Shown: positions 48,280-59,772, numbered from the stretch's first letter. The stretch is DNA of 64,000 bases from Vreelandella lionensis (GCF_002087295.1 NZ_MWVI01000035.1:25623-89622), one strand, 5' to 3'. Program-made: numbers and translations. Notes: generated from the letters alone by a model not told the origin.

Positions 48280-48307
48280 CTTGAAAGGTGTTGGCTAGCC
48301 CCCACTT
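48280..48307 (+). promoter_or_regulatory. Sigma-32 (heat-shock) promoter of groES-groEL
   Basis: CTTGAAA (48280-48286), 13-bp spacer, CCCCACTT (48300-48307), close to the E. coli RpoH consensus CTTGAAA-N11-16-CCCCATNT. It lies about 150 bp upstream of groES. Confidence 0.85.
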
Positions 48308-48455
48308 TTGAGTCAGCACACAGGTTCGGTGAAAGCTACGCTTTCGCCATAAACATGAAGGCAACGTGCCTTCACTTTCCGAGGGCTTAGCCCACGGAAA
48401 TCACTTTAAGCTAACTGCCCCTAGGGGCTTTGACGATACTCAGGAGAACGTGAGC

Positions 48456-48749
48456 ATGAATATCCGTCCTTTGCACGATCGCGTTGTGATCCGTCGCGTG
48501 GAAGAAGAGCAGAAAACCGCTGGCGGCATCGTGCTACCGGGTAATGCACAGGAAAAACCCACGCGTGGCGAGATCCTGGCTGTTGGTAATGGCCGCATTC
48601 TCGACAACGGCGACGTACGCCCGCTGGATGTAAAAGTTGGCGATACGGTGATTTTCAAAGACGGCTACGGCGTTGAAAAGCAAAAAATCAACGGCGAAGA
48701 AGTTCTGATCATGAGCGAAGCCGATATCCTGGCCGTCGTTGAAGGCTAA
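48456..48749 (+). CDS. groES: Co-chaperonin GroES
   Basis: Heptameric lid of the GroEL folding chamber. 97 residues from the ATG at 48456 (AGGAG 10 nt upstream). Starts [18 protein letters not shown]; the mobile loop is [20 protein letters not shown]; ends [17 protein letters not shown] longer frame from 48366 is unsupported. groEL begins 56 bp downstream. Confidence 0.98.
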   Translation: MNIRPLHDRVVIRRVEEEQKTAGGIVLPGNAQEKPTRGEILAVGNGRILDNGDVRPLDVKVGDTVIFKDGYGVEKQKINGEEVLIMSEADILAVVEG

Positions 48750-48793
48750 TCCGCCTCGGCTACTTACTTTCACTTTTCTATTTCAATATTTAG

Positions 48794-50449
<1,656 letters not shown>

Positions 50450-50488
50450 TGCACCCATGAGCCTATCGCTCTGACGGTTAACGTCATT

Positions 50489-50521
50489 AAGAACCTCGCT
50501 TCGGCGGGGTTCTTTCTTTTG
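50489..50521 (+). terminator. Terminator of the groESL operon
   Basis: AAGAACCTCGC and GCGGGGTTCTT pair (one wobble) around a TTCG tetraloop (50489-50514), followed by TCTTTT. Confidence 0.92.
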
Positions 50522-50594
50522 TATCACCTTTATGGCGCAACAAAGCGTGCTACCATCATCGCCTTTATTTGGCAGCTTTTAGGTTTAATTTCCC

Positions 50595-51329
50595 GTGCTT
50601 TCCAATATTCGTATCGTACTGGTGCAAACATTTCATCCGGGTAATATTGGCGCCACTGCCCGCGCCATGAAAACCATGGGGTTAACGGAACTTGTGCTGG
50701 TAAACCCGCGCACATTTCCCGATGACGAAGCTACTCGCTTAGCCGCTGGCGCAACGGATGTGCTGGAAAACGCTCGCTGTGTAAGCACGTTAGAAGAAGC
50801 CGTTAGCGACTGCGTTCAAGTCGTCGGTGCCAGCGCCCGGTTACGCAGCATGCCGCTCCCGCATTTTGATGAACCAGACGACATGGCGCGACAGGTCATT
50901 GCGAACGCCGCGCAGGCCCCTGTTGCACTGGTGTTTGGTCGGGAACGTTCGGGCTTAACCAACGATGAGATTCGCTGCTGCAGCCATCAGGTCAGCATTC
51001 CCGCCAACCCTGAGTACGGCATTCTGAACCTCTCCCAAGCGGTACAAATTCTCGCTTATGAAGTGCACCGTGCTTGGCGGAAGCGCGATACCAGCGGCTT
51101 TGAGTATCAGCGCCCATTGGAAGCCACACCGCCTAGCCGGGAACAGTTTGGCTATTTCCAGGAGCACCTTGGAAAACTCATGCAACAGAGCGGGTTCTTA
51201 ACCCAGCCTCATGCCCGCACTGAAGAGCAGTTGCAAGCGCTGTTCGCTCGTGCCCAACCCAGCCGAAAAGAGCTCTCGTTACTGCGCGGCCTGCTGAGCG
51301 CTTTTGAAACTCACTTGCCAAAACAGTAG
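50595..51329 (+). CDS. trmJ: tRNA (cytidine/uridine-2'-O-)-methyltransferase TrmJ
   Basis: SPOUT-class enzyme that 2'-O-methylates residue 32 of several tRNAs. 244 residues. Knot motifs: FHPGNIGATARAMKTMGL, LVFGRERSGLTNDEI and IPANPEYGILNLSQAVQI. The C-terminal extension (about 165-240) matches TrmJ rather than TrmL. In many gammaproteobacteria trmJ precedes iscR or cysE; neither is here. Confidence 0.96.
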   Translation: MLSNIRIVLVQTFHPGNIGATARAMKTMGLTELVLVNPRTFPDDEATRLAAGATDVLENARCVSTLEEAVSDCVQVVGASARLRSMPLPHFDEPDDMARQVIANAAQAPVALVFGRERSGLTNDEIRCCSHQVSIPANPEYGILNLSQAVQILAYEVHRAWRKRDTSGFEYQRPLEATPPSREQFGYFQEHLGKLMQQSGFLTQPHARTEEQLQALFARAQPSRKELSLLRGLLSAFETHLPKQ

Positions 51330-51356
51330 CAACACCACTCGCTAGATTGCATTAAA

Positions 51357-51381
51357 AAAGGGCAGCTTATCGCTGCCCTTT
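51357..51381. terminator. Bidirectional terminator between trmJ and the antiporter gene
   Basis: AAAGGGCAGC (51357-51366) pairs perfectly with GCTGCCCTTT (51372-51381), 5-nt loop, with an A-run on the left side. Confidence 0.88.
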
Positions 51382-51419
51382 GCATTACTCACCACGACTG
51401 ACGCGGCAGATATCGCTGA

Positions 51420-52766
51420 TTAAAGCGACATGGCTGCCAGCCAGCCAAACGCAATCAGTGGAATGTTGTAGTGCAGGAAGGTCGGTACCACGCTGTCCCA
51501 CATGTGGTCGTGCTGACCATCCACGTTCAAACCTGAGGTTGGCCCTAAAGTGGAATCCGATGCAGGAGAACCCGCATCACCTAGCGCCGCTGCGGTGCCA
51601 ACCAGCACCACGGTCGCCATGGGCGAGAAGCCAAACTGCACGGCCAGCGGCACGAAAATCGCCGCGATAATGGGAATGGTAGAGAACGAAGAGCCAATGC
51701 CCAACGTAATAAACAGGCCGACCAGCAGCATCACCAACGCGGCTAAGCCACGGTTATCGCCGAACAGATCGAATGCGCCAACGACGAGCGATTCGATATC
51801 ACCAGTGGCTTTCATCACCTCAGCAAAGCCAGCCGCCGAGATCATGATAAAGCCAATCAGCGCCATCATGCGCATGCCGCTGGTAAACAGGTCGTCCGCC
51901 TCGCGCCATTTGAAAATGCCGCCTAAGGAGAGCAAGCCAATACCGACCAAGCCCCCTACGATCATAGAGCCGGTATACAGCTGCAAGCCTAGTGCAGCCA
52001 CAATCGCCACACCCGACATTACCAGCCCCAGCATATGAGGTTCAGCAGGTTTCTGTGTTTGTTGCGCATTTGGCGCGGCTAAATCTTGATTGGCGTACTC
52101 GCGCTGACCACGGTAGCTGAACAAAAGCGCTACCAGTAGACCAATGGCCATACCACCCACCGGAATCGCCATCGCCATGGGCACCATGCCGCGGGTAATT
52201 TCCAGCCCTAACGACTCGCCGGCACTGTTCAAGTTTGCCAGCAAGATATCGTTCAGAAAGATCGCCCCGAACCCCGCCGGTAGCAGCATATAGGGAGCGG
52301 TTAAGCCAAAGGTCAGTGCGCAGGCTACGGCACGGCGGTCTAGCTGTAGGCGGTTCATCACCGCCAACAGCGGCGGTATCAGTACGGGAATAAAAGCGAT
52401 ATGCACCGGAATCGCATTCTGCGAAGAAATCGCCACCAGCAATACGGCCACGAGTAGGAGCATTTTTACACGCGCTTGATGAGCGGCCGTTGCATGTTTC
52501 CCCAACATGGTAATCAATCGATTCGCCAGCATATCGGGCAGGCCGGAACGGGAGATGGCCACCGCAAAAGCCCCTAACGTTGCATACGCTAGCGCTACTT
52601 GCGCGCCACCACCGACGCCCTCATTAAACGCGCTGAGCGTATCGTCTAGAGAAAGGCCACCCACTAGCCCCCCCACTAACGCTCCGACCACCAGAGCGAA
52701 AACCACGGACACGCGAAGAAGCGACAGTGCCACCATGACGAGCACTGCAAGAATTACTGCATTCAT
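51420..52766 (-). CDS. Na+/H+ antiporter family protein (NhaC/YuiF-like)
   Basis: 448 residues, about 11-12 membrane helices. Typical blocks of the Na_H_antiport_2 family: [38 protein letters not shown] and [20 protein letters not shown] near the C-terminus, where conserved acidic and Ser/Thr residues line the path. Expected to exchange Na+ for H+, sensible in a halophile, though some members are amino-acid permeases and specificity cannot be read. Monocistronic, convergent with trmJ. Confidence 0.87.
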   Translation of the reverse strand: MNAVILAVLVMVALSLLRVSVVFALVVGALVGGLVGGLSLDDTLSAFNEGVGGGAQVALAYATLGAFAVAISRSGLPDMLANRLITMLGKHATAAHQARVKMLLLVAVLLVAISSQNAIPVHIAFIPVLIPPLLAVMNRLQLDRRAVACALTFGLTAPYMLLPAGFGAIFLNDILLANLNSAGESLGLEITRGMVPMAMAIPVGGMAIGLLVALLFSYRGQREYANQDLAAPNAQQTQKPAEPHMLGLVMSGVAIVAALGLQLYTGSMIVGGLVGIGLLSLGGIFKWREADDLFTSGMRMMALIGFIMISAAGFAEVMKATGDIESLVVGAFDLFGDNRGLAALVMLLVGLFITLGIGSSFSTIPIIAAIFVPLAVQFGFSPMATVVLVGTAAALGDAGSPASDSTLGPTSGLNVDGQHDHMWDSVVPTFLHYNIPLIAFGWLAAMSL

Positions 52767-52932
52767 GGAAATACCTAGAGCTATTGGAAGGTCATTAACG
52801 CCGAAGGTGGCAGATTCTAACAGATAGAGCGCTGATAATCAGGCTAAACAAAGGCTACGCCAGGTGGAAATCAGTTTGATCATGGCAGCGAGCACAGCGC
52901 TACTTTTATTAACTAGGCTTGCTGCTTTATAA

Positions 52933-52948
52933 GATACTGCTTAGTATC
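52933..52948. promoter_or_regulatory. Short palindrome upstream of the MFS gene
   Basis: GATACT-GCTT-AGTATC, a perfect 6-bp inverted repeat about 105 bp before the MFS start. A candidate operator; no regulator gene adjoins it. Confidence 0.35.
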
Positions 52949-53052
52949 CCGGCCTTTGGTGACACTTAACGCTTGCTATGGCGAAGCTTCTAAAGCCATC
53001 AAAGCCATGCGAGAGTTAGACGCGTTAATCAACCACATAAAAGAGACGTGAC

Positions 53053-54261
53053 ATGGCACTCCAAAGACACCACACGCTGCTTCTTATTGTGCTCGCCAGC
53101 CTGGTTATTTCAACCGCCATGGGTCTACGCCATGGTTTTGGCTTGTTTCTGGAGCCCATCAGCAGCGACTTTGGCTGGGGCCGTGGCGTTTTTGCCTTCG
53201 CATTGGCTGTTCAAAACCTGATCTGGGGCTTATCCCAACCCTTTACTGGCGCGCTGGCCGACCGTTTTGGGGCGGCCAGGATTATCGTGGTAGGCGGTGC
53301 GCTTTACGTACTAGGGCTTTGCTTAATGAGCCTTGCAACCAGCTCTTTAGGAATGACCCTAAGCGCTGGCCTACTGATTGGGTTTGGTTTATCAGGCACT
53401 ACCTTTTCGGTCATTTTAGGTGCCGTTGGCCGTGCGGTCGCGCCTGAAAAACGCAGTATGGCAATGGGCATCGTCAGTGCGGCAGGCTCGTTTGGTCAAT
53501 TCGCTATGCTGCCCGGCACGCTAGGATTGATTGAGTGGTTAGGCTGGTCTTCTGCGCTGCTGGCCATGGGGGCGATTGCTGCGCTGATGATACCGCTAGG
53601 CGCGATGGTAAAAGACCGCCCCCGCGCCAATGCGCTGGGCGATTTAAGCCTGCGCGATGCGCTTAACGAAGCGGCTGGGCAAAAAGGGTTTTGGCTGCTT
53701 TGCCTGGGCTTTTTTGTGTGTGGCTTTCAGGTGGTGTTTATCGCGGTGCATTTGCCAGGCTATTTGTTCGATAACGGCTTAGCGGTGCAGGTAGGCACCA
53801 CGGTGCTCGCTCTTGTCGGGCTATTCAATATTGTAGGTACCTATACCGCTGGCTGGATGGGCGGCATTTGGTCTAAGCCGCACCTGCTGAGCTGGCTATA
53901 CTTAATTCGTGGTGTAGTGATTACCGCTTTTATCGTGCTACCGCTGACCACCACCAGCGCTTATCTGTTTGGTATTGCAATGGGGCTACTGTGGCTCTCC
54001 ACTGTTCCGCTCACTAACGGTATTGTGGCCTCGGTCTTTGGTGTGCGCCACTTATCCATGCTGGGGGGAATTGTGTTCCTGTTTCATCAGCTAGGCTCCT
54101 TTATGGGGGTATGGTTGGGTGGCTATCTGTACGACATCACCGGCCATTACAATACGGTGTGGCAGATTGCTATTATCCTCTCGGTAGTCGCTGCCGCTCT
54201 TCATTGGTTTATTAGTGAGAAGCCTCTCACCCGCCCCACTGCGCCCCAGGTGACATCATGA
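53053..54261 (+). CDS. Major facilitator superfamily transporter
   Basis: 402 residues, 12 membrane helices. Start ATMGLRHGFGLFLEPISSDFGWGRG-like region (residues 20-45) and GALADRFGAARIIVVGG (the MFS loop 2-3 motif) place it in the oxalate/formate antiporter-like (monocarboxylate) subgroup. Substrate unknown; these proteins generally move small organic acids. AAGAGACGTGAC precedes the ATG. Its TGA overlaps the start of a 42-codon membrane gene. Confidence 0.88.
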   Translation: MALQRHHTLLLIVLASLVISTAMGLRHGFGLFLEPISSDFGWGRGVFAFALAVQNLIWGLSQPFTGALADRFGAARIIVVGGALYVLGLCLMSLATSSLGMTLSAGLLIGFGLSGTTFSVILGAVGRAVAPEKRSMAMGIVSAAGSFGQFAMLPGTLGLIEWLGWSSALLAMGAIAALMIPLGAMVKDRPRANALGDLSLRDALNEAAGQKGFWLLCLGFFVCGFQVVFIAVHLPGYLFDNGLAVQVGTTVLALVGLFNIVGTYTAGWMGGIWSKPHLLSWLYLIRGVVITAFIVLPLTTTSAYLFGIAMGLLWLSTVPLTNGIVASVFGVRHLSMLGGIVFLFHQLGSFMGVWLGGYLYDITGHYNTVWQIAIILSVVAAALHWFISEKPLTRPTAPQVTS

Positions 54262-54386
54262 CGCCAACCACTACGTTATGGACGGCACTTAGCCTACTGT
54301 TATTCAGCGGGTTCTTATTTCTGGCTTGGTGGGGATGGCAAACACTAGATCCATCACTGCTACTGTTTGGCAGCCGGTTATGCTAA
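54258..54386 (+). CDS. Small single-span membrane protein coupled to the MFS gene
   Basis: 42 residues starting at an ATG that overlaps the MFS stop (ATGA 54258-54261), ending at TAA 54384-54386. MTPTTTLWTALSLLLFSGFL then FLAWWGWQ forms one hydrophobic helix (about 8-27) and a Trp-rich end; a short tail follows. The coupled start and clean hydrophobic pattern suggest a real gene, possibly an accessory to the transporter. No known family recognised. Confidence 0.55.
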   Translation: MTPTTTLWTALSLLLFSGFLFLAWWGWQTLDPSLLLFGSRLC

Positions 54387-54427
54387 ATCACTGCCCACTT
54401 CATCAACGTTTTGGGTACTAATGTAAC

Positions 54428-54877
54428 GTGGCTATTCCCTATCCTGGACATGTAGCTGTTGTGATCACGACGTTTATTGCCGTCGTGCTTGCCGTCTTAC
54501 TGCATTACGAAGCACTGTGGCTAATCTCTCGACAAATTGAGCAGTCGCACCGCCCCCATCGCCAGCGTATTCTCGTGATGGCGTTCGGCGTGCTAGCCAC
54601 TCATATCGCTGAAATTTGGCTCTTTGGTTTAACGGGCTGGTGGCTCTCGGCCATAAACGGCATCGGCGCCCTGAAAGGCTATGAGAGCTTTCACCTGCTA
54701 GATTATATTTTCTTCTCTTCAGTGACTTACACCACCGTCGGCTACGGGGATATCTATGCCGTCGGACCCGTTCGGTTCCTATACGGCACGCTGGCACTGA
54801 CGGGCTTCGTACTGATTACATGGTCCGCTTCTTTTACATTTATCGAAATGCAAAAACATTGGCGTATTAATAAATAG
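54428..54877 (+). CDS. Two-helix potassium channel protein
   Basis: 149 residues from a GTG at 54428 (no nearby in-frame ATG). Four hydrophobic segments; the last two flank a pore loop with the K+ selectivity filter TTVGYGD (SVTYTTVGYGDIYAVG). This is the Ion_trans_2 type. No RCK domain, so it may be ungated or modulated by partners. A CPA2 cation/proton antiporter with an RCK-like domain follows by 31 bp, suggesting a K+ homeostasis pair. Confidence 0.85.
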   Translation: MAIPYPGHVAVVITTFIAVVLAVLLHYEALWLISRQIEQSHRPHRQRILVMAFGVLATHIAEIWLFGLTGWWLSAINGIGALKGYESFHLLDYIFFSSVTYTTVGYGDIYAVGPVRFLYGTLALTGFVLITWSASFTFIEMQKHWRINK

Positions 54878-54908
54878 CCAGCCCAACACGTTTTGCTAAG
54901 GACACCGC

Positions 54909-56448
54909 ATGTTTGAAGTACTTATTTTATCGTTCGCGTTTGTTTTCGGTATTGCCGCCCGCCAAGTCAATCTTCCCCCGTTAGTCGGCTTTTTAGGGCT
55001 GGGTTTGCCCTCAATGCGTTTGGCCCCAGCGTTGGCCTGCCTGACGACGCAGGCCCGCTCCTAGAGCATCTCGCCCACCTAGGTGTACTGCTGCTACTGT
55101 TCACTATTGGCTTGAAGCTAAATATTAGAAGCCTGGCCGAGCCGGTGGTATTAGGCAGCGCTTTGATTCACTTAGTCATTCCCTGCCTAGTGTTTACCTT
55201 TGGGTTCTCGGTGCTTTTTTCACTACCGTTGGATACCGCGCTACTGCTGGCCATCGCACTGTCGTTTTCCAGCACGGTGCTGGCCGCTAAAGTGCTGGAA
55301 AGCAAACGTGAGCTGCGTGCACTACACGGCCGTATTGCCATTGGCATTTTGATTATCCAAGACTTGGCTGCCCTGGCAGTGCTAAGTATGTATAGCGGCC
55401 AATCACCCAGCCTGTGGGCTTTGTTGGTATTCCTACTCCCTCTACTTCGCCCGCTTTTGTACTGGCTAATGAGCATTGCTCAGCATGACGAGCTATTAGT
55501 ATTGATGGGTGCGGTGCTGGCGATTGCCGTCGGCGGCATGGGTTTTGAAGCCGTTGGATTAAGCTCTGAGGTGGGCGCTCTGGTAATGGGGTTACTACTA
55601 GCCAATCACCCTCGCGCCCAGGAGCTTTCCAAAGCGCTATGGGGGCTCAAGGAAGTACTGCTGATCAGCTTTTTCCTGCAAATTGGCATGGCAGGCTTAC
55701 CGGATGCCAATGCACTGTTATTTGCCGTGGCGCTTGCCATTGTACTGCCGCTAAAGGGAGTGCTGTTTTTTGCTCTGCTGATAGCCTTCCGGTTACGCGC
55801 TAGAAACGCTTTTCTGGGCAGTTTAAGCCTCACGGCCTACAGCGAGTTTGGACTCATCGTCGCCTCAAGCATTTTAGAGGAGTGGCTGGTTCCGTTAGCC
55901 ATTGCCGTGGCGCTCTCATTCGTCATAGCGGCACCCTTTAACCGCTTGGCGCATAGCCTGTTTGACCGCTGGGAAAAACATTTAACTCGCTTTGAACGCC
56001 ATGCGCGCCACCCTGATGAGCACCCCGTCAACCTAGGAACGGCCACTGTACTAGTGTTGGGTATGGGGCGAACACGCAGTGCAGCTTACGATTTCTTCCG
56101 CAATAAAGGGCTAGAAGTGGTAGGTATCGATTCTGACCCCAACAAGTCAGACAACCAGCGCCATGTTTATTATGGCGATATTGAGGATGTGGGGTTTTGG
56201 CACCAGTTGGATATCCGCGGCCTCTCCGCTGTCACCTTGGCTACCCCCGAACTGGAAAGCAAGCTGATAGCAAGTCGCGAGCTGCGCAAGGCTGGCTTCA
56301 CTGGCCAGCTATTGCTGGCATTCATTTTCAAGATGAAGCCGAGCCGCTGCATAGTGCCGGTGTCGATCAAACTTACCTATTGATGACCGGTGCAGGCATC
56401 GGCATTGCTGAAAAAACCTGGGAGAAACTGCAGGAAGCCTCGCAGTAG
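54909..56448 (+). pseudogene. CPA2 monovalent cation:proton antiporter, KefB/YbaL-like (two frameshifts)
   Basis: About 513 residues when repaired. Start ATG at 54909 with AAGGA upstream (MFEVLILSFAFVFGIAARQ). One G is missing near 54998; repaired it reads GAGFALNAFGPSVGLPDD into the main frame (55112-56383). A second base is missing near 56322; repaired it reads FQDEAEPLHSAGVDQTYLL to the end at 56448. About 12-13 helices with the core FSSTVLAAKVLESKRELRA and AVGLSSEVGALVMGLLLA, then a C-terminal TrkA-N/RCK-like Rossmann domain (VLVLGMGRTRSAAYDF). Expected K+ (or Na+) efflux coupled to H+, next to a K+ channel. No glutathione-gating features were looked for. Confidence 0.86.
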
Positions 56449-56450
56449 TA

Positions 56451-57383
56451 TTAAGATGCGCCGACTTGGCGATGCCGCCAAAGGCGCATCAACACACCGT
56501 GTTTCGGTGAAAACAGTAGTGCCATAAAGAAGCAGCCGGTGGCCACTAATACGATAGTGCCGCCGGAAGCCACATCAAACGCAAACGATAGCCATAAACC
56601 CAGTACCGCAGAGCCCACCCCTACCCCGACAGAGATAAACAGCATGGTTTTGAAGCGGTCGGTGAGTAAGTGAGCCGTTGCCCCCGGCGTAATCAGCATG
56701 GCTACTACTAAGATAATGCCCACAGTTTCTAAACTGGCCACAATTGTGAGAGTGAGCAGCAGGATCAAACCGTAGTGAATGACGCCTGTGTTAAATCCCA
56801 AGGCCTGGGCTTGAGTTGGGTCGAAGGCGTAGAGCATTAGCGGCCGGAAGGCGAGCCAAACCACCAGCAGCGCTACGACGCTCGCTGCTAACGTCAGCAG
56901 AAGTGCTGACTGCTGCACCCCCAGCACATTGCCAAACAGGATATGCATTAAGTGAGTGCTAGAGGCAATTTTGCTGATCAGCACAATGCCAAGCGCAAAA
57001 GCCCCGGTAAACATAATACCCATTGCCGCATCGGATTTAATTCGAGTATGGCGCTCAATAGCACCAATCCCCAGCGACGTTAAAGCCCCGGTCACAAAGG
57101 CGCCAATAAAAAAAGGCAGCCCCAGCAAGTAGGCAATCGCTACCCCTGGTAGTACGGCATGGGAAATCGCATCCCCAAGTAGCGACCAGCGCTTTAGTAC
57201 CACATAGCATGAGAGCATGCCGCAAATAGCGCCGACCATCATCGACGTGAGCAACGCCCGCTGCATAAACGCGTATTGAAAAGCATCCGAGATGCTATCA
57301 GGCAACAGGTTGACCGGCACCATGAGCGCAGCAATCAGCCCGGCCACTAGTGCACTACTAAAAGCGTCTAACGTATGTAACAT
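56451..57383 (-). CDS. Metal ABC transporter permease (Mn/Zn type, ABC-3 family)
   Basis: 310 residues, about eight to nine membrane helices; ABC-3 family blocks VVLKRWSLLGDAISHAVLPG and GIILVVAMLITPGATA. Forms the channel for the ATPase encoded 12 bp upstream and the binding protein before it. Last gene of a three-gene operon running from the mntR side. The adjoining MntR-type regulator suggests manganese (SitD/MntB-like) rather than zinc. Confidence 0.92.
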   Translation of the reverse strand: MLHTLDAFSSALVAGLIAALMVPVNLLPDSISDAFQYAFMQRALLTSMMVGAICGMLSCYVVLKRWSLLGDAISHAVLPGVAIAYLLGLPFFIGAFVTGALTSLGIGAIERHTRIKSDAAMGIMFTGAFALGIVLISKIASSTHLMHILFGNVLGVQQSALLLTLAASVVALLVVWLAFRPLMLYAFDPTQAQALGFNTGVIHYGLILLLTLTIVASLETVGIILVVAMLITPGATAHLLTDRFKTMLFISVGVGVGSAVLGLWLSFAFDVASGGTIVLVATGCFFMALLFSPKHGVLMRLWRHRQVGAS

Positions 57384-57395
57384 GTCTGATGCCTA

Positions 57396-58217
57396 CTATT
57401 TGGTTGCCAGCGCTGGGCTGCCAGCCACACTGACTTCGTATGCAGATTGCTCTATGGAGCTAACGGCTAGCTCCGCCAGCTTGCTATCGCTGAGCATCTC
57501 GTCAGGGGCTCCTTCTCCGCGGATAAATCGGTTAATCAGTACGACGTGATCCACATACCGGCGCGCTCCGGGCATATCGTGGGTGACCATAACAATGGTT
57601 CTTCCCGCTTCGCGCTCCCGCTTTAAAACATCCAGGATAAGCTGCTCGCTGGGCGGGTCAACGCCTGCCAACGGCTCGTCCAGCAATAGAATACTCGCCT
57701 CTTGCGCCAGCGCTCTGGCAAGCAGCACACGCTTTTTTTTCCCTCCAGAGAGTGCTCCAATGGGCCGGTCAGCAAATGCCATCATATTGACATCATCCAG
57801 CGCTTTTTCGACCGCGTGGTAATGCCGCTGCTCATGCCAGCGAGCAGGCAGTAACCGCCGCCACCAAGCATCTTGGCGCATATGCCCATAGCGAGCACTC
57901 ATGACGGTTTCCCAAACCGAGATGGGGAAATCCCACTCGATTGCTTCTCGCTGGGCCATATAAGCGATACTACCCGCCTTTCTATGATGCTCAATCGCTT
58001 TGCCAAATGCATCAACCTGGCCACGCAGCGGCTTCATACTACCGGTTAAAACGTGAAACAGTGTCGATTTACCTGCGCCATTTGGCCCCACAATCGCTGT
58101 CCAGCGGCCTGCCGGTAACGAGAGATGGATATCCTCTAATACCGGCTGCCGTTGATAAGCAGCATAGAGTCCCTTTACTTCAATCGCAGCTGTGTGCATT
58201 GCTAGAGACGTATCCAT
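57396..58217 (-). CDS. Metal ABC transporter ATP-binding protein
   Basis: 273 residues. Walker A GPNGAGKST, signature LSGGKKKRVLLARAL (with Lys where Gln is usual), Walker B ILLLDEPLAGVD, and switch His in MVTHDM. Aligns with MntA/SitB/ZnuC ATPases. It lies 5 bp downstream of the binding-protein gene and 12 bp upstream of the permease gene. Two Met candidates (58217 and 58202); the first gives normal length. Confidence 0.93.
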   Translation of the reverse strand: MDTSLAMHTAAIEVKGLYAAYQRQPVLEDIHLSLPAGRWTAIVGPNGAGKSTLFHVLTGSMKPLRGQVDAFGKAIEHHRKAGSIAYMAQREAIEWDFPISVWETVMSARYGHMRQDAWWRRLLPARWHEQRHYHAVEKALDDVNMMAFADRPIGALSGGKKKRVLLARALAQEASILLLDEPLAGVDPPSEQLILDVLKREREAGRTIVMVTHDMPGARRYVDHVVLINRFIRGEGAPDEMLSDSKLAELAVSSIEQSAYEVSVAGSPALATK

Positions 58218-58222
58218 AAAAA

Positions 58223-59143
58223 TTACTCAGAAGCCAAGTAACGGCGCAGCAACGCCACATTATGGCGTTGCATAGCAAAATAGTCGGCAGCTTCACCATC
58301 AGGAGCACTCAGCGAATCGACATAGAGTGGCCCTGCCACTGGCAGCCCCGTATCACGAGCAATACTGGTCACGTGACGATCCGATATCGTGCTTTCCCAG
58401 AACAGAGCAGCAGGCTGGCGCTCCTTGATACGGTCAATGACTCGCATCAGTTGGCGCGGCGAGCCCTCTGTTTCAGCATTTGTGCCCCAAATACCGTCAT
58501 GCTCAAAACGGTAGGCATCGGAAAAATAGAGGAAGGCCGCTTCACTAGAGAGCAGTATGCGGCGCTCATCTGGGATAGCTTCCAGCGATTGCTGTAGCTC
58601 TACATGAAGAGCTTGCAGCTGTGCCTCCAAGTTAGTCGCTCGCTGCTGAAGGGCATCGCCTTGGTGAGACAAACCATCTTTCAAAGCATTTGTGATAGCT
58701 TGCACGTAGGCAATGGCGGCACGCGGATCCATCCACATATGTGGATCAACATCCCCTTCCATATCGCCAGTAACGATCGACTGAGTGGGATAGCCAGAGG
58801 CTTCGGCAACGGCAACCATTGGTACATCCTCTTGCACAACCGACTCAACTTGACGCATCCACTGCTCAAGCTGGTAGCCGTTGTAGAAAACGATGTCAGC
58901 CTCCTCAAGCGCTGCAAAGTTGTCGGGGGTTAGCTCCCATTCGTGCACCTCAGCATTAATAGGCGTGAGTACCGTTACGTTGGCATCCTCACCGGCTACT
59001 TTTTTAACTAAGTCACCGAGCACAGAAAAAGTCACTGCAATATTGATGGACGGCTGCTGCAACTCCTCCGCCTGCGCGGTGGTCACAACGCTGGTCCAAG
59101 CCAATGAAGCGCTTAGTAAGGCCCACGCATACTGTTTGGGCAT
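58223..59143 (-). CDS. Metal ABC transporter substrate-binding protein (SitA/MntC-like)
   Basis: 306 residues with signal peptide ending TTAQA-EE (residues 1-25). Cluster A-I metal receptor: first His in NAEVHEWELTPDN, second in DPHMWMDPRAA, Glu in SSEAAFLYFSDAY and Asp in LYVDSLS, the His-His-Glu-Asp set usual for Mn/Fe receptors. No His-rich loop of the ZnuA type, which supports manganese over zinc. First gene of the operon, 153 bp from mntR with a MntR-like operator between. Confidence 0.92.
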   Translation of the reverse strand: MPKQYAWALLSASLAWTSVVTTAQAEELQQPSINIAVTFSVLGDLVKKVAGEDANVTVLTPINAEVHEWELTPDNFAALEEADIVFYNGYQLEQWMRQVESVVQEDVPMVAVAEASGYPTQSIVTGDMEGDVDPHMWMDPRAAIAYVQAITNALKDGLSHQGDALQQRATNLEAQLQALHVELQQSLEAIPDERRILLSSEAAFLYFSDAYRFEHDGIWGTNAETEGSPRQLMRVIDRIKERQPAALFWESTISDRHVTSIARDTGLPVAGPLYVDSLSAPDGEAADYFAMQRHNVALLRRYLASE

Positions 59144-59215
59144 CCTGTTTCTCCCTCGTGCTAGGCTGGTGTTAAATACAACTGTAGCTCAACAAAAAAG
59201 CTTTGTGCAAACAGT

Positions 59216-59229
59216 TTAGCCTTGGCTAA
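59216..59229. promoter_or_regulatory. Probable MntR operator
   Basis: TTAGCC-TT-GGCTAA, a perfect inverted repeat. On the minus strand the core TAGC-CAAG-GCTA matches the pattern of the E. coli MntR box (TAGC-N4-GCTA). It lies between the metal-transporter operon and mntR, so can control both. Not experimentally known here. Confidence 0.7.
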
Positions 59230-59296
59230 CAATTATCGTGAAAAATGCGCTACCATCGCCAATTAACGTTTCCACTAACCTTGATAACCTTTGCCA

Positions 59297-59772
59297 ATGA
59301 GTGATCACGAACAGCAGCGCACCCTCTCTCCACGCGGTCAAAGCGGTGATGCACTGCCCCCCGTGGAACAGCACGCACAGCAGTATGAAACGGTGCGCAA
59401 TGCACACGAAACCGAGTTGATCGAAGATTATGTCGAGCTAATTGGCGATTTAATTCGGCATCGTGGCGAGGCACGCGCCGCCGATATCGCCAATCGTATG
59501 GCAGTAAGCCAAGCAACCGTATCGAAAATGATTCGTCGCTTGAATGAACTAGGATTAGTGACCAGCAAGCCCTATCGCTCGCTTTTTTTGACCGAAGAGG
59601 GTCAGAAAATGGCGGAAACGTCCCGCGCCCGCCACGACATTGTATGCACTTTTTACGGGCGCTCGGCGTAGATGACAGCACGGCAAGAATTGATGCCGAA
59701 GGGATGGAGCATCACGTCAGCGATAAGACGCTCACCATCATGCAGCGCTTCACCGAACAGCAGATTAAGTAG
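59297..59772 (+). pseudogene. mntR: Manganese-responsive regulator MntR (frameshift)
   Basis: DtxR/MntR-family repressor that shuts off Mn uptake when Mn(II) is plentiful. ATG at 59297. The N-terminal winged helix matches E. coli MntR closely: THE-type segment HETELIEDYVELIGDLIR, GEARAADIANRMAVSQATVS and LGLVTSKPYRSLFLTEEG. One T is missing from a T-run near 59652; as given the frame stops at 59671. Repaired it reads TFLRALGVDDSTARIDAEGMEHH and ends at TAG 59770-59772 (158 residues). The metal-binding residues of MntR (Asp, Glu and His in DAEGMEHH) are then present. Divergent from the transporter it should regulate. Confidence 0.92.
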
